Positions 14,600 to 23,894 of a DNA stretch of 64,000 bases are shown here, piece after piece. Both the position numbers and the translations under genes were made by a program. Source of the stretch: UBA5078 sp040384465 (GTDB lineage Bacteria > Pseudomonadota > Gammaproteobacteria > Pseudomonadales > Pseudohongiellaceae); the NCBI GenBank assembly GCA_040384465.1, contig JAZKJF010000009.1:62001-126000 (forward strand), given 5' to 3'. The notes under the pieces were generated by a model. The model had not been told where the DNA came from, did not search any database, and saw nothing but the letters and a program-made list of their open reading frames with translations. The stretch's first letter is position 1; each line of letters starts with the position of its first letter.

Positions 14600-16852
14600 A
14601 TGAATAAAAATAATAAGGCCCGGTATCCGATTTTCCTGCTGCTGTCGTCATTGATCAGCTCCGCCGTTGTCGCTCAGGACATCGTCATAAGGCGTGATGC
14701 CGAAGGCAAAACCTTCGTCAGTGCCACTCGCTATGACGATGAGGTGCGCATCGACGGCAATCTCGATGAAGCGATCTACTCGCAGATTGCGCCCTTGAGC
14801 AATTTCATTCAGCAGATACCCGACGCAGGTTCTCCCGCCAGCGAGAGAACCGAGGCGTGGATTTACTTTGACGATGACAATCTGTATGTCGCCGCGCGCG
14901 TGTATGAATCTGTGCCGGAGAGTGAGTGGATCGCCAATGAAATGCGGCGTGACACCTTCCAACTGCGCACCAATGATTCGATTTCAGTGCTGCTGGATAC
15001 CTACCAGGATCGGCGCAATGGTTCTGCGTTTTTGGTGACACCCATTGGGGGCTTCTCTGATTTCGCCATCACCAACGAAGGGGATGGAGGTCGCGGAGTC
15101 AACTTCGACTGGAATGTCGTGTGGGATTCCCGCGTGGGGCGTTTTGATGGCGGCTGGACAGTGGAGATGGAAATCCCGTTTCGCTCGCTGCGCTATGAAC
15201 CGGGTGTGGAACAGGTCTGGGGTTTGCAACTGCGACGCATCATCCGGCGTTTCAACGAGGCTTCCTACCTGACTGAAGTGCCGATCGCGGCGGCCAGAGG
15301 GAACAGCCTGGTATCAGGCATGTGGCGTGTTTCTGAGGCGGGCACGTTGGAGAACCTTCAGGTTCCCGCGCGAAACTTCAATCTCGAAGTCAAACCTTAT
15401 GCCCTCGGCAACGTCACGACCAATCGGGAATCCACGCCGCGAATCAGTAACGAGGCGAAAGGCGAAGCGGGTGTCGACGTCAAGTTCGGCATCACCAACA
15501 ACCTGACTGCCGACTTCACCTACAACACCGATTTCGCTCAGGTCGAGGTGGATGAGCGCCAGGTCAACCTGACCCGCTTCAGCCAGCTCTTTCCCGAGAA
15601 ACGCGAGTTCTTTCTGGAGGGACGTGGAAACTTCGACTTCACTCAGGCACGCGGACTGGAAGTGCCCACCATGTTCTTCAGTCGCAGAATCGGGTTGGAG
15701 CAGGGCCAGGTAGTGCCTATTGAAGTGGGAGCCCGACTCACCGGCAAGGTGGGGAACTACGAAATCGGCGCCCTCACGATCAATACGGATGCCGAGGATT
15801 TCAACAATTTGGAATCCACGGGGTTTTCCGTGTTGCGCGTAAAACGGGACATCTTCAGTCGCAGCACGGTGGGGGTCATGCTCACGGATAGATCCGAATC
15901 CCTGGTGGGCCAGGGCTCCAGCCAATTGTATGCCGTCGACGGCGCTTTCGATTTTCTGGAAGACTTTTCTCTCGATACTTATCTGGCCAAGACCGACAGT
16001 CCGGGCTTGAACGATGATGACCAGAGTTACATGGCCAATGTCGCCTACGACAGCGACCTTTACGGACTTAACACTGGTTATCTGGTGGTGGAGAACAATT
16101 TCAACCCGGAAATTGGTTTCAAGCGTCGCAATAATTTCAAGCAATTTTCCGGCGGCGCACGCTACAGCCCGCGACCGACTTCCATCGAATGGATTCGACG
16201 CTTCAACCTCGAAGCCAATACTTACTCCTATTGGTCAGCGACCACGGACGACCTGGAGTCACGCCAGCGCAGTGTGAGTTTCGGCACTGAATTTGAAACC
16301 AGCGATATCTTCACCCTTTCAGCCAGTGACGATTTCGAGATGCTGACCCGCCCTTTCCGAATCGCCACCGGAGTCACTCTGCTGCCTGGGAAATACGACT
16401 TCACCAGTTACCAGGCATCCTATAATTTTGGGGCACAACGGCAGGTCAGCGGCATCCTGTCGCTGCGTGTCGGTGATTTCTGGAGCGGCACCAATACGTC
16501 AATCGGCTTTGGCAGCGGGCGCGTTGAACTGTCACCGCAACTGTCCGTGGAGCCGAGTTACTCGATCAACAAAGTGGAATTGCCCGAGGGTGATTTCAGA
16601 ACCGAGCTGTCGAGCTTTCGCGTCACCTACACGCTTTCCCCACGCATGTATCTGGGCGGCCTCATTCAGTACGATTCCAATGCCAATTCGTTCAGCACCA
16701 ACTTCCGCTTTCGCTGGGAGTGGGCACCGGGCAGTGAATTTTTCGTGGTCTACAGCGACGACCGCAACACCGATCCTTTCGCCCACCCCAGCGGGCTGGA
16801 ACTGCGTAACCGGGGGTTTGCCATCAAGATCAATAAGCTCTTCCAGATTTAG
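14600..16852 (+). CDS. DUF5916 outer-membrane protein with N-terminal CBM9-like domain
   Basis: 750 residues from ATG 14600, after a Sec signal peptide ending SAVVAQ. Residues about 35-230 form a carbohydrate-binding-module-9-like beta sandwich (RIDGNLDEAIYSQ...EAWIYFDDDNLYVAARVYE...GWTVEMEIPFRSLRY). The rest is the DUF5916 region: FSQLFPEKREFFLEGRGNFDF, FFSRRIGL, then many beta-barrel strands. Function unknown; such proteins often accompany TonB receptors or proteases in marine and soil gammaproteobacteria and Bacteroidetes. Likely co-transcribed with the receptor upstream. Confidence 0.85.
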   Translation: MNKNNKARYPIFLLLSSLISSAVVAQDIVIRRDAEGKTFVSATRYDDEVRIDGNLDEAIYSQIAPLSNFIQQIPDAGSPASERTEAWIYFDDDNLYVAARVYESVPESEWIANEMRRDTFQLRTNDSISVLLDTYQDRRNGSAFLVTPIGGFSDFAITNEGDGGRGVNFDWNVVWDSRVGRFDGGWTVEMEIPFRSLRYEPGVEQVWGLQLRRIIRRFNEASYLTEVPIAAARGNSLVSGMWRVSEAGTLENLQVPARNFNLEVKPYALGNVTTNRESTPRISNEAKGEAGVDVKFGITNNLTADFTYNTDFAQVEVDERQVNLTRFSQLFPEKREFFLEGRGNFDFTQARGLEVPTMFFSRRIGLEQGQVVPIEVGARLTGKVGNYEIGALTINTDAEDFNNLESTGFSVLRVKRDIFSRSTVGVMLTDRSESLVGQGSSQLYAVDGAFDFLEDFSLDTYLAKTDSPGLNDDDQSYMANVAYDSDLYGLNTGYLVVENNFNPEIGFKRRNNFKQFSGGARYSPRPTSIEWIRRFNLEANTYSYWSATTDDLESRQRSVSFGTEFETSDIFTLSASDDFEMLTRPFRIATGVTLLPGKYDFTSYQASYNFGAQRQVSGILSLRVGDFWSGTNTSIGFGSGRVELSPQLSVEPSYSINKVELPEGDFRTELSSFRVTYTLSPRMYLGGLIQYDSNANSFSTNFRFRWEWAPGSEFFVVYSDDRNTDPFAHPSGLELRNRGFAIKINKLFQI

Positions 16853-16875
16853 GGCAGAAGCGCAGAGGAGAATGA

Positions 16876-17847
16876 ATGAAGGCTATTGTTTATGAAAAAT
16901 ATGGCAATCCCGATGTTCTCACGATGCAGGAAGTCGACAATCCGAAAATTAAAGAGGGCTGTGTAATCGTTGAAATTCACTATACATCTGTCACGGCGGC
17001 GGACGTATATATGCGAAAAGCAGAAACACTTTTAAGCCGACTATTCCTTGGTCTATTCCGTCCGAGCAGGAAGATATTAGGAACCGAATTTTCCGGAGTG
17101 GTTGTTTCTGTTGGTGAGAAAGTTAAGAAATTCAATACCGGCGATTCAGTCTACGGTTTCACGGGGTTCAAACTGGGAGCGTATGCGGAATTCACATGCC
17201 TGTCGGAAAATGCCTCTATTGCTGAGATACCTGAAGGGATTTCTTACTCGGATGCCGTATGCATGGCGGATGGGGCCACTACTGCATTGTTCTTTTTATC
17301 CACAAAAGCGAAATTGGAAAAAGGAAGTTCGATTCTCATTATCGGCGCATCCGGAAGTATCGGAACCTATGCCGTGCAGGTTGCAAAAAATAGCAATGCC
17401 TTGGTTACTGGGGTGTGTAGTGGGGGCAATGAGGAGTTAGTCAGGCAACTGGGTGCTGATGCGGTTATTGATTACACCAAAGAAGATTTCCTGACCTCAG
17501 AAGAAAAATGGGATGTCATCTTCGATTCGATTGGGAAGTATCCCTATAAGCAGTGCAGGCATTTACTGAATGACGGTGGAAGATTCATCAGTACAAGAGG
17601 GGGGCCAGCGGAACTATTGTTCGGTAGCCTATTGAACAGGCTCAGGAAGAAGAAATTTATCTCTGGCATGTCTGTCAATAAGTCGAAGGAGTTGGAACTA
17701 CTCAACGAGCTTGTTGAGAATAATCGCATTCAGGCAATTGTCGATAGGGAGTATCCCTTGGAAAATATTGTAGAGGCACATACCTATGTCGAATCAGGGC
17801 ATAAGAAGGGTAATGTGGTCATCAAAGTAAAGCGTAACGCCACGTAA
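16876..17847 (+). CDS. NAD(P)-dependent medium-chain alcohol dehydrogenase / quinone oxidoreductase-like
   Basis: 323 residues. N-terminal GroES-like domain (VVEIHYTSVTAADVYMRKA, GTEFSGVVVSVGEKV) and C-terminal Rossmann domain with IIGASGSIGTYAVQVAK. The catalytic zinc ligands of true alcohol dehydrogenases are missing, placing it among zeta-crystallin-like quinone/enone reductases. Start has GAGGAG 5 nt upstream. Base composition is clearly lower in GC than in the preceding two genes, hinting at separate acquisition. Follows DUF5916 by 23 nt. Confidence 0.85.
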   Translation: MKAIVYEKYGNPDVLTMQEVDNPKIKEGCVIVEIHYTSVTAADVYMRKAETLLSRLFLGLFRPSRKILGTEFSGVVVSVGEKVKKFNTGDSVYGFTGFKLGAYAEFTCLSENASIAEIPEGISYSDAVCMADGATTALFFLSTKAKLEKGSSILIIGASGSIGTYAVQVAKNSNALVTGVCSGGNEELVRQLGADAVIDYTKEDFLTSEEKWDVIFDSIGKYPYKQCRHLLNDGGRFISTRGGPAELLFGSLLNRLRKKKFISGMSVNKSKELELLNELVENNRIQAIVDREYPLENIVEAHTYVESGHKKGNVVIKVKRNAT

Positions 17848-17859
17848 AGGAAATCAATA

Positions 17860-18252
17860 ATGTTCAATCACATCATGATCGGCTCGAACGACATCGAGCG
17901 ATCTAAACGCTTCTACGATGCTGTGCTCGGCACACTGGGTGTCGGCGAGCCCGTGCGTAACAAAGCACCGACCGGGCACACTCGGCTCTTCTATCGACAT
18001 GATGGCGGTGTCTTTTGCATCAGCGAGCCCATCAACGACGAACCGGCGACCGTTGCCAACGGCGCCACCATCGGCTTCAAGTGCAGCTCTCCTGAGCAGC
18101 TTCTCGAATTCCACGCCACCGCTGTCGCGCATGGCGGCACCTCGATTGAAGAGCCGCCGGGACTGCGCGAAGGCACTCTCGGGGCGTTGTATCTGGCGTA
18201 TGTTCGTGATCCTGATGGCCACAAACTCTGCGCTATTCATCGTCCCAAATAA
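17860..18252 (+). CDS. VOC family (glyoxalase/bleomycin-resistance-like) protein
   Basis: 130 residues, single vicinal-oxygen-chelate fold: HIMIGSNDIERSKRFYDAVLGTLG at the start and YLAYVRDPDGHKLCAIH at the end, with His and Glu/His positions that could hold a metal. Substrate unknown; many members are glyoxalase-like or lyase-like. Thirteen nt after the dehydrogenase gene and probably in the same transcript. Confidence 0.88.
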   Translation: MFNHIMIGSNDIERSKRFYDAVLGTLGVGEPVRNKAPTGHTRLFYRHDGGVFCISEPINDEPATVANGATIGFKCSSPEQLLEFHATAVAHGGTSIEEPPGLREGTLGALYLAYVRDPDGHKLCAIHRPK

Positions 18253-18290
18253 GATTTGATCTACACACTCACGGTCACACGGAGAACCCA

Positions 18291-18698
18291 ATGGACTCAG
18301 ACAAAGTCCTCGCTTCGGCGCAAGCAACGCTGGATGGCTCAATGCCGTTTCCTCAGATTGTCGGCAATCTTGTCGCCAATGGTGTTGAGTATTACTACGT
18401 GGACTTCGCCGCAAAATCATTCACGTTCTATAGCGCAGCAGGCGCCACCGTGCACGCGGCGCTGTCGTTCGAGGGGCTGCCGGGGATTGCAGAGAATTTT
18501 GATGCGACCGAACTAAAAACCGCGATTTTGGACAGCCAGCAGAACGAACAAAAGTTTCGGGTGTTCTGCCAGCGCGCCATGGGTGCCGGTGTGCAAGGTT
18601 ATTTCGCGTTTCTGCGCGGGCAGCGTGTCACTTATCTGGGGCGTCAGGGAGACCAGCACACGGAATGGTTTCCCGGCGCGAAGCCGAGCGGTGTCTGA
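18291..18698 (+). CDS. DUF1398 family protein (YbcV-like)
   Basis: 135 residues. DUF1398 landmarks: the FPQIVGNLVANGVEYYYVDFAAKSFTFYS block and a C-terminal FCQRAMGAGVQGYFAFLRGQRVTYLGR, ending in a basic/aromatic tail. Small, soluble, no signal. GGAG lies 6 nt before the ATG. Function unknown; commonly next to VOC or redox genes. Gene orientation converges with the metal cluster that follows. Confidence 0.8.
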   Translation: MDSDKVLASAQATLDGSMPFPQIVGNLVANGVEYYYVDFAAKSFTFYSAAGATVHAALSFEGLPGIAENFDATELKTAILDSQQNEQKFRVFCQRAMGAGVQGYFAFLRGQRVTYLGRQGDQHTEWFPGAKPSGV

Positions 18699-18740
18699 CA
18701 ATGTCGACACCGCACTCCTGTTTAATCAGCTACGTCTGCC

Positions 18741-19394
18741 TCAACCACTCACCCGCATCACCGACGTAAACCCGTTGGTACCCGAATAGGTCCAGTTGGC
18801 ATCCGCACTCTCGTGCGTGTGCACCACCGATTCGTACTGCACATACTCGTGGTAATTCGGATTCGGCAGTCCGTTGATGACAATCCGATTGCCATCAAGG
18901 CCGGGCAGCAATTTCATTTCGACTTTCGATTCCGGCACCGAGTAGCTCAGTGTCGTCTCCGTCTGCGTGATGGTCATCGGCACGCGCGCCTTGTTGCGCG
19001 CCACGCGGTCGAAACCGGCGAAAGCCACGGGCAGCAGTTTGTCCAGTGTCTCCAGCTGCGCGGGGGTCATGCTGTCGTCGATGTGAATGCGCGTCCACTG
19101 CCCCATCAGGAACGTGACCAGGAAGGTAATGCCTGCCAGATCGGCGCCTTCGAGCTGCCCTTCGCGAATGCGGATCAGGCGGTTGCCGTCGCAGCGCAAT
19201 TCAGTGGGTCGGCCGAAGTTGCAGGGGCAGGGAATTTCGCAGCTGCAACACTCGGCGAGATCGGCCACCAGTGACCAGCGCTGGCCTTGCGTGGATGATC
19301 CTGCCGCCTGAGCAGAGGCGAGCTTGCTTATCGACAATGCAGGCGCTGCTGCCATCGCAGACAGCAATCCCTTGGTGAACATTCGTCTCTTCAT
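18741..19394 (-). CDS. DUF1326 exported protein
   Basis: 217 residues. Begins with a twin-arginine-like signal (MKRRMFTKGLLSAMAAAP) cut near the first Ala-rich site. The DUF1326 core has the Cys cluster ECCSCEIPCPCNFG (four Cys plus two more), followed by RIREGQLEGADLAGITFLV and VAFAGFDRVARN. Cys-rich DUF1326 proteins are thought to bind metals or heme-type ligands; not proven. It is 33 nt downstream of the multicopper oxidase gene and so likely shares its transcript, supporting a copper-related role. Confidence 0.85.
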   Translation of the reverse strand: MKRRMFTKGLLSAMAAAPALSISKLASAQAAGSSTQGQRWSLVADLAECCSCEIPCPCNFGRPTELRCDGNRLIRIREGQLEGADLAGITFLVTFLMGQWTRIHIDDSMTPAQLETLDKLLPVAFAGFDRVARNKARVPMTITQTETTLSYSVPESKVEMKLLPGLDGNRIVINGLPNPNYHEYVQYESVVHTHESADANWTYSGTNGFTSVMRVSG

Positions 19395-19427
19395 GTGGTG
19401 GTCTCCTTATTGGTTTTATTGTGACTG

Positions 19428-21029
19428 TTACGCCTCGATCAGGAAATTGCGCATCATGCCAATGTCCTCATGTTCGAGGATGTGGCAGTGATACAGATAA
19501 ATACCGGTGTGGGTCTGAAAACTCATCAGCACTCGCACCTGCTCGCCGGGCAGCACCAGCACTACATCCTTTAGCCCGACATCGGTGAAACCGGCACTGA
19601 GACTCTGGTGCAGCGCGTCGGCCTGACCGCTGCGCGTCCGCGAGAGCACGCGGAATTGCACGTTGTGCACGTGCATCGGGTGCGCCATGTTCATCATCAT
19701 GCCGCCCATGCCCATACCTCCTCCGCGCCCCATGCCGCCCATACCGGCGTCGTTGGCGAACTCCCAGACCTCGGTGGTGCCCACGCGCACTCTTTCGTCG
19801 TCAGCCACTTCGTCCATCGCGCCGAATACGCGGTTGTTGAGGGTGACCTGGCCCATGCGCATTGCCATCTGGATGCGGCGCGGAGTGTCGCGATTCACAG
19901 CATCCTGCAGCGCCAGCGCCGGGAAGGTTGACAGCACTGTGGGGGCCGCGACGGGCACTGCGGCGCTACTGTCAGCAGCGAAGGTCGCGACAACGCGTGC
20001 GTTGTCCTGCAATGCCGGGGTGCTGTGCAGGGGCGTGAGATGTTCGAGGGTTGGCGAGTAGCTCTCGGCCAGCAGGCTGACGGTTTCGCCGGCGTCGAGT
20101 GCAGAGAAATCCGCCCACACCTCGGCGCGCTCCCCTGTGCCCAGTGTGAGGCGATCTTGCGTGACAGCTTGTTCCAATAATCCGCCGTCCGTGCCGATCA
20201 GCGTCAGCAGTTGGCCGTTGCTCCAGCGCAGTTGGTAGAGCGTGGCGTTGGAGCCGTTGAAAACGCGCAAGCGATGGGCCGTGCGGGCAACTTCACGACG
20301 ATACTCAGTGACGCCGTTGGTCAACACATGCGGACCGCGAAAGCCCATCATGAAGTCGTGGCGCATGCCACTTAAATACACGAGCTGGCCATCTGCGTTG
20401 AAGTTGCGATCCTGCAGCACCAGTGGCAATTCATGTGCGACCGAGGGCAGCTGTGCCGCCGCCTCTTCGTCGTCATGCACGATGAAAACGCCAGTCAGGC
20501 CGAGATAGACCTGCATGCCCGTGCGTTCGTGCGGATGCGGGTGGAACCAATAAGTCCCGGCGCGATTGTTGATCGTGAATTCATAGACGAAGCGGGCGCC
20601 GGAGGGAATGGCATACATGGGATGTCCGTCCATCGGCTGCGGCATGTGCAGGCCATGCCAGTGCACGATGGTAGCCTCGGGCAGCTCATTGCTGAAATGC
20701 ACGCGCAGCTTCTGCCCCCGGCGCACGCGGATCACCGGGATGTGGCCGGAGCCGTCCAGGTTGCTCAACGCCTGCGGGTCGCCCTTGAGTACACGGCCGC
20801 TGTATTGCCAGACATCGGTGGTCTGGCCCGGCAGCATGCGTGCCGTGCCGGGAGCAGCCCGCAGTTCCAGCTCCAGATCAGGATCAAATCCTGGTGTCGC
20901 CACAGCGGCGGCAGCAGCGGCCATGGCATGCTCGGCCGCCAACAGCGGACGCGCAGCGCTCAACAACAGACTCGTGGCACCCAGCCCTGCTCCCAACCCC
21001 AATACAAACTTGCGGCGTGCAATTTTCAA
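19428..21029 (-). CDS. Multicopper oxidase, CueO-like, Tat-exported
   Basis: 533 residues, TTG start at 21029 supported by GGAG 7 nt upstream. Tat signal IARRKFVLGLGAGLG. All copper-ligand motifs are present: HWHGLH and WFHPHPHERTG in the first domain, HPMHVHNVQF and YHCHILEHEDIGM in the third. Just before HPMHVH lies a Met/Gly-rich insert (about residues 425-445, GMGGMGRGGGMGMGGMMM), of the kind that binds Cu(I) in CueO. Periplasmic oxidation of Cu(I) is the expected role. It sits between a Zur-type regulator and the DUF1326 gene. Confidence 0.9.
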   Translation of the reverse strand: MKIARRKFVLGLGAGLGATSLLLSAARPLLAAEHAMAAAAAAVATPGFDPDLELELRAAPGTARMLPGQTTDVWQYSGRVLKGDPQALSNLDGSGHIPVIRVRRGQKLRVHFSNELPEATIVHWHGLHMPQPMDGHPMYAIPSGARFVYEFTINNRAGTYWFHPHPHERTGMQVYLGLTGVFIVHDDEEAAAQLPSVAHELPLVLQDRNFNADGQLVYLSGMRHDFMMGFRGPHVLTNGVTEYRREVARTAHRLRVFNGSNATLYQLRWSNGQLLTLIGTDGGLLEQAVTQDRLTLGTGERAEVWADFSALDAGETVSLLAESYSPTLEHLTPLHSTPALQDNARVVATFAADSSAAVPVAAPTVLSTFPALALQDAVNRDTPRRIQMAMRMGQVTLNNRVFGAMDEVADDERVRVGTTEVWEFANDAGMGGMGRGGGMGMGGMMMNMAHPMHVHNVQFRVLSRTRSGQADALHQSLSAGFTDVGLKDVVLVLPGEQVRVLMSFQTHTGIYLYHCHILEHEDIGMMRNFLIEA

Positions 21030-21181
21030 TCTTTATCTCCAACACTATTTCCTGCACCACTGAGCATTACTGCACCAACCCCGCGCGCACCGAGTATGAA
21101 CGCACGGGAAGGATGAGGGCAAGCCCCTTGTAAATGTGTGCCTTTGTGGAAACCTGCTCAGTGCGAACCACGCCTTTGGGA

Positions 21182-21230
21182 GCGTGCCTGCACGCGATTA
21201 TGCGCTGAGGTTAATTGCGTGCAGGCACGC
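21182..21230. repeat. REP-like inverted repeat
   Basis: Arms GCGTGCCTGCACGC at 21182-21195 and GCGTGCAGGCACGC at 21217-21230, perfect 14 bp with AT-containing extension. Preceded by TTTGGGAGC, a diverged form of the TGTGGGAGC tip. Lies between zur and the multicopper oxidase gene. Confidence 0.75.
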
Positions 21231-21260
21231 GAGTATACAGAGGTGATTCTTGCACAGGGG

Positions 21261-21746
21261 TCACTGACACTGCCGACAAAGACCACTGATTTCGATGGTT
21301 TCATCGTTCACTTTGAAGCCGATCTTTCTGGCATTGGTATCGATCATTGCGGTGAGCACTTCGTCGTCCAGCTCGGCGACAACGCCACAGTCTTCGCAGA
21401 TCATGAACTGCCCTTGATGGCTGCGTCCCGGCTCACCGCAACCGATGTAGGCATTGAGGGATTCAAGCTTGTGTACCAGTCCCGCTTCCTGTAGGAAGTC
21501 CAGCGTGCGGTACACGGTCGGCGGAGCTGGACGATCATGGGTCAACGCCAATTGCGCCAGCAGCTCATAGGCCTTGACCGGCTTGTGGCTGGACCACAGC
21601 AGCTCGAAGACGGTACGTCGCAGCGGCGTGAAGCGTTCGCCGCGCTGCGCACATACACGCTCCGCCTCGCGCAAGGCATCGGCCATGCAATGACCATGGT
21701 CGTGCTCGTGCGGCTCGAAATCCTGGATCACAATGTTGTCGGGCAT
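21261..21746 (-). CDS. zur: Fur family regulator, Zur-like
   Basis: 161 residues. Winged helix in the N-terminal half (RFTPLRRTVFELLWSSHKPVKAYELLAQL...APPTVYRTLDFLQEAGLVHKLES) and a C-terminal dimerisation domain with paired structural zinc Cys (CEDC and CRQC). A His-rich N-terminus (HEHDHGHC) may add metal binding. Length and Cys layout fit Zur better than Fur. AGGAG 8 nt before ATG. A GTTAC-AGC-GTAAC box lies 22 bp upstream of the start, consistent with autoregulation. Divergence of role (Zn against Cu) is discussed in findings. Confidence 0.85.
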   Translation of the reverse strand: MPDNIVIQDFEPHEHDHGHCMADALREAERVCAQRGERFTPLRRTVFELLWSSHKPVKAYELLAQLALTHDRPAPPTVYRTLDFLQEAGLVHKLESLNAYIGCGEPGRSHQGQFMICEDCGVVAELDDEVLTAMIDTNARKIGFKVNDETIEISGLCRQCQ

Positions 21747-21768
21747 GCGGTCACTCCTGAGGGTGTCC

Positions 21769-21781
21769 GTTACAGCGTAAC
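21769..21781. promoter_or_regulatory. Zur-box-like palindrome GTTACAGCGTAAC
   Basis: GTTAC-N3-GTAAC, 23 bp upstream of the zur ATG. Matches the gammaproteobacterial Zur core GTTATANNRTAAC with a T-to-C change. Probable autoregulatory site. Confidence 0.6.
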
Positions 21782-21813
21782 AAATTTCAGGATTGAGCCG
21801 CCACAGTGTATTT

Positions 21814-23877
21814 TCAGAAGGTGTACTGCGCCTTCAGCCACGCCGTGCGGCCCGGTTCGTTCACCCGCGTGGTCTGGTCGAAGCCGGGAATCGACGCGCC
21901 AGCCCGGCTGATGTGCTCGGCATAGGTCTTGTCCAGCAGGTTGTCGATGCCGGCAGTCACCAGCACGCGCTCGTTCGGACGCCAGCCACCATTGAATGAC
22001 AGGATGTTGGCACCATCGGTCACCCCAATGTCCTGCCCGGCGATGTTGCCACGGCCCGGATCGACGCGATCCTGCTTGTCGATGGCACGCCACAACAGTC
22101 CGGCTGACCACACGGAGTTGTCATAGTGCAGCCCCAGACGGGCTTCCAGAGGCGGCAACTGAGCCAGAGTGCGGTGGTCGGTGTCATTGGCGCCGCGCAC
22201 GGAGGCCAGCGTCAGCTCGGTGCGCCAGTGCAGGTTGATGCGGTACATCGCATCCACTTCGACACCCCAGGAGCGGGCATCGACGTTGCGGGCAATGGTC
22301 GTTGTCCGGGTTCCCATCATTCCCATCGGTTTGACCACGCCGGACTGGATCAGCATGAAATCTTCGATCTCGTTGTAGAAGGCGGAGACGCTGCCACTGA
22401 GCTTGGCCCCGGTGTAGATCAGGCCGGTATCGAGCTGGGTCAGCTTCTCGGAGCCGATGTCGAACGCGCTCACGGAGGTCGCGGTTTCCTTGGCGATCAG
22501 CTCCCAGTAATCCGGGAAGCGTTCGTTGTGACCGACGCCGATGTAGAACGTGGAGTTGATGCTCTGGATACCATTCTCGTAGCGCAGGAACTGGCTGTGC
22601 AGGGTGTCCTGCCGATCGGCGCCGTAGCTGGAATTCGGGACACTCATCATCATGTTCAGCGCGACCTGCTTGCGGTAGTCCTTGACCTGCCAGTCATCGG
22701 CACGCACACCTCCGATCAGGCGACTGTCCAGCCCGAAGTCCCAACCCAGCTCGGCGAACACGCCAGTCTGACTGAACTTCGCATCCGTCACCCGGGCCAT
22801 GTCCTGATAGCGCTGCTTGCTCTGGTTCATGGCATTGCGGGCGGTGTGAATATTGCGCTGCGTGTCCACGCCCAGAGTCAGGTCAGTGCTTGTGCTCGGT
22901 TTGAGGGTCACAGCGACGCGCCCACCGGTGGTCTCGCGATCCGGGTTCATGGCGCTGCGCATCGCCATCGGGCCGGTCAGGTCGCGCAGTGTGTAGTTGT
23001 CCATGACGTGGTCGACGTAGTTGTAGTAGGCCTGCATGTCGACGGACTGCACGAAGGTGCCGATATTGGTGCGGCTGTACTTGATGCCATAATTCTCGCG
23101 GGCGAACTTCGAGCCATCCATCGCGCGGTCCGCATAGGCGGCCTGGCCGTCGCTACGGGCGCCGCTCAGCTCCAGCCGGGTGTCGTCGCTGGGTGTCCAC
23201 GCCAGTGACATCTGGGTGCTCCAGCGGTGGTATTCGGAATGCACATCCACGCCGTCGCCGTCCTGATAGTCGTCCTGCACGGCATTGGTGGCGCTGCCTC
23301 GCAGTGTGAATTCGGGCGTCGCATAAGTGGCGTCGACGACTTCGTCATGGCGGCCGAAATTGCCAGCCAACAGACTGCTGTGGACGCTCAGGTCGGTGGC
23401 CTGCGGGCGGGTCTGATTGCGCTCGAAGAGCACCACACCGGCGGAATTGCCCGGGCCGTGCTGCACGGATTGCGGCCCCTTGATCACTTCGACGCTGTCA
23501 TAGGCTTCGGGGAAAATGTAGGCCGTGGGCGGGTCCATGCGGTGACCGCAGCCACCGAGGATGGTCTCGCCATCCACCAGCATGGACAGGCGCGAACCGG
23601 CCATGCCACGGAAGATGGGGTCGCCGTCAGCGCCGCCTTTGCGGATCACGGAGAATCCGGGGATGGTCTTCAGGAAATCCGCGCCGTCATGGGCAGGCAA
23701 TGGCTGCCGGGGCGCCTTGGGATTGGTGAGCACGCTCAGCGGAGCATCGGTGCGGACGCCGGTCACGACCATCTCCTCCACGCTGGCACCGTCGGCCGCG
23801 AAGGTGGTCGGAGCCATAGAGGAAGCGGCAATAGTAGAAAGGATGGCGACTGTCAGTGCTTTGCGACGAATGATCAT
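21814..23877 (-). CDS. TonB-dependent copper receptor, OprC/NosA family
   Basis: 687 residues. Signal peptide cut near TTFA-AD. Plug: VEEMVVTGVRTDAPL, FLKTIPGFSVIRKGGADGDPIFRGM, then the family hallmark GGCGHRMDPPTAYIFPEAYD. CGHRM supplies the CxxxM pair used for copper in Pseudomonas OprC. The barrel ends in WLKAQYTF with terminal Phe. GGAG 7 nt before the ATG. Zur-box-like elements lie just upstream and zur just downstream, which is unusual for a copper receptor. Confidence 0.9.
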   Translation of the reverse strand: MIIRRKALTVAILSTIAASSMAPTTFAADGASVEEMVVTGVRTDAPLSVLTNPKAPRQPLPAHDGADFLKTIPGFSVIRKGGADGDPIFRGMAGSRLSMLVDGETILGGCGHRMDPPTAYIFPEAYDSVEVIKGPQSVQHGPGNSAGVVLFERNQTRPQATDLSVHSSLLAGNFGRHDEVVDATYATPEFTLRGSATNAVQDDYQDGDGVDVHSEYHRWSTQMSLAWTPSDDTRLELSGARSDGQAAYADRAMDGSKFARENYGIKYSRTNIGTFVQSVDMQAYYNYVDHVMDNYTLRDLTGPMAMRSAMNPDRETTGGRVAVTLKPSTSTDLTLGVDTQRNIHTARNAMNQSKQRYQDMARVTDAKFSQTGVFAELGWDFGLDSRLIGGVRADDWQVKDYRKQVALNMMMSVPNSSYGADRQDTLHSQFLRYENGIQSINSTFYIGVGHNERFPDYWELIAKETATSVSAFDIGSEKLTQLDTGLIYTGAKLSGSVSAFYNEIEDFMLIQSGVVKPMGMMGTRTTTIARNVDARSWGVEVDAMYRINLHWRTELTLASVRGANDTDHRTLAQLPPLEARLGLHYDNSVWSAGLLWRAIDKQDRVDPGRGNIAGQDIGVTDGANILSFNGGWRPNERVLVTAGIDNLLDKTYAEHISRAGASIPGFDQTTRVNEPGRTAWLKAQYTF

Positions 23878-23894
23878 GATTGCTCCAGAAATGA

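Noticed and set aside
16876..17847. True zinc alcohol dehydrogenase
   Set aside because: The zinc-binding Cys/His of that class are absent; it fits the zeta-crystallin-like group.
22126..23208. Plus-strand frame of 360 codons opposite the OprC-type receptor
   Set aside because: Antisense shadow; the minus strand encodes a complete receptor with hallmark motifs.
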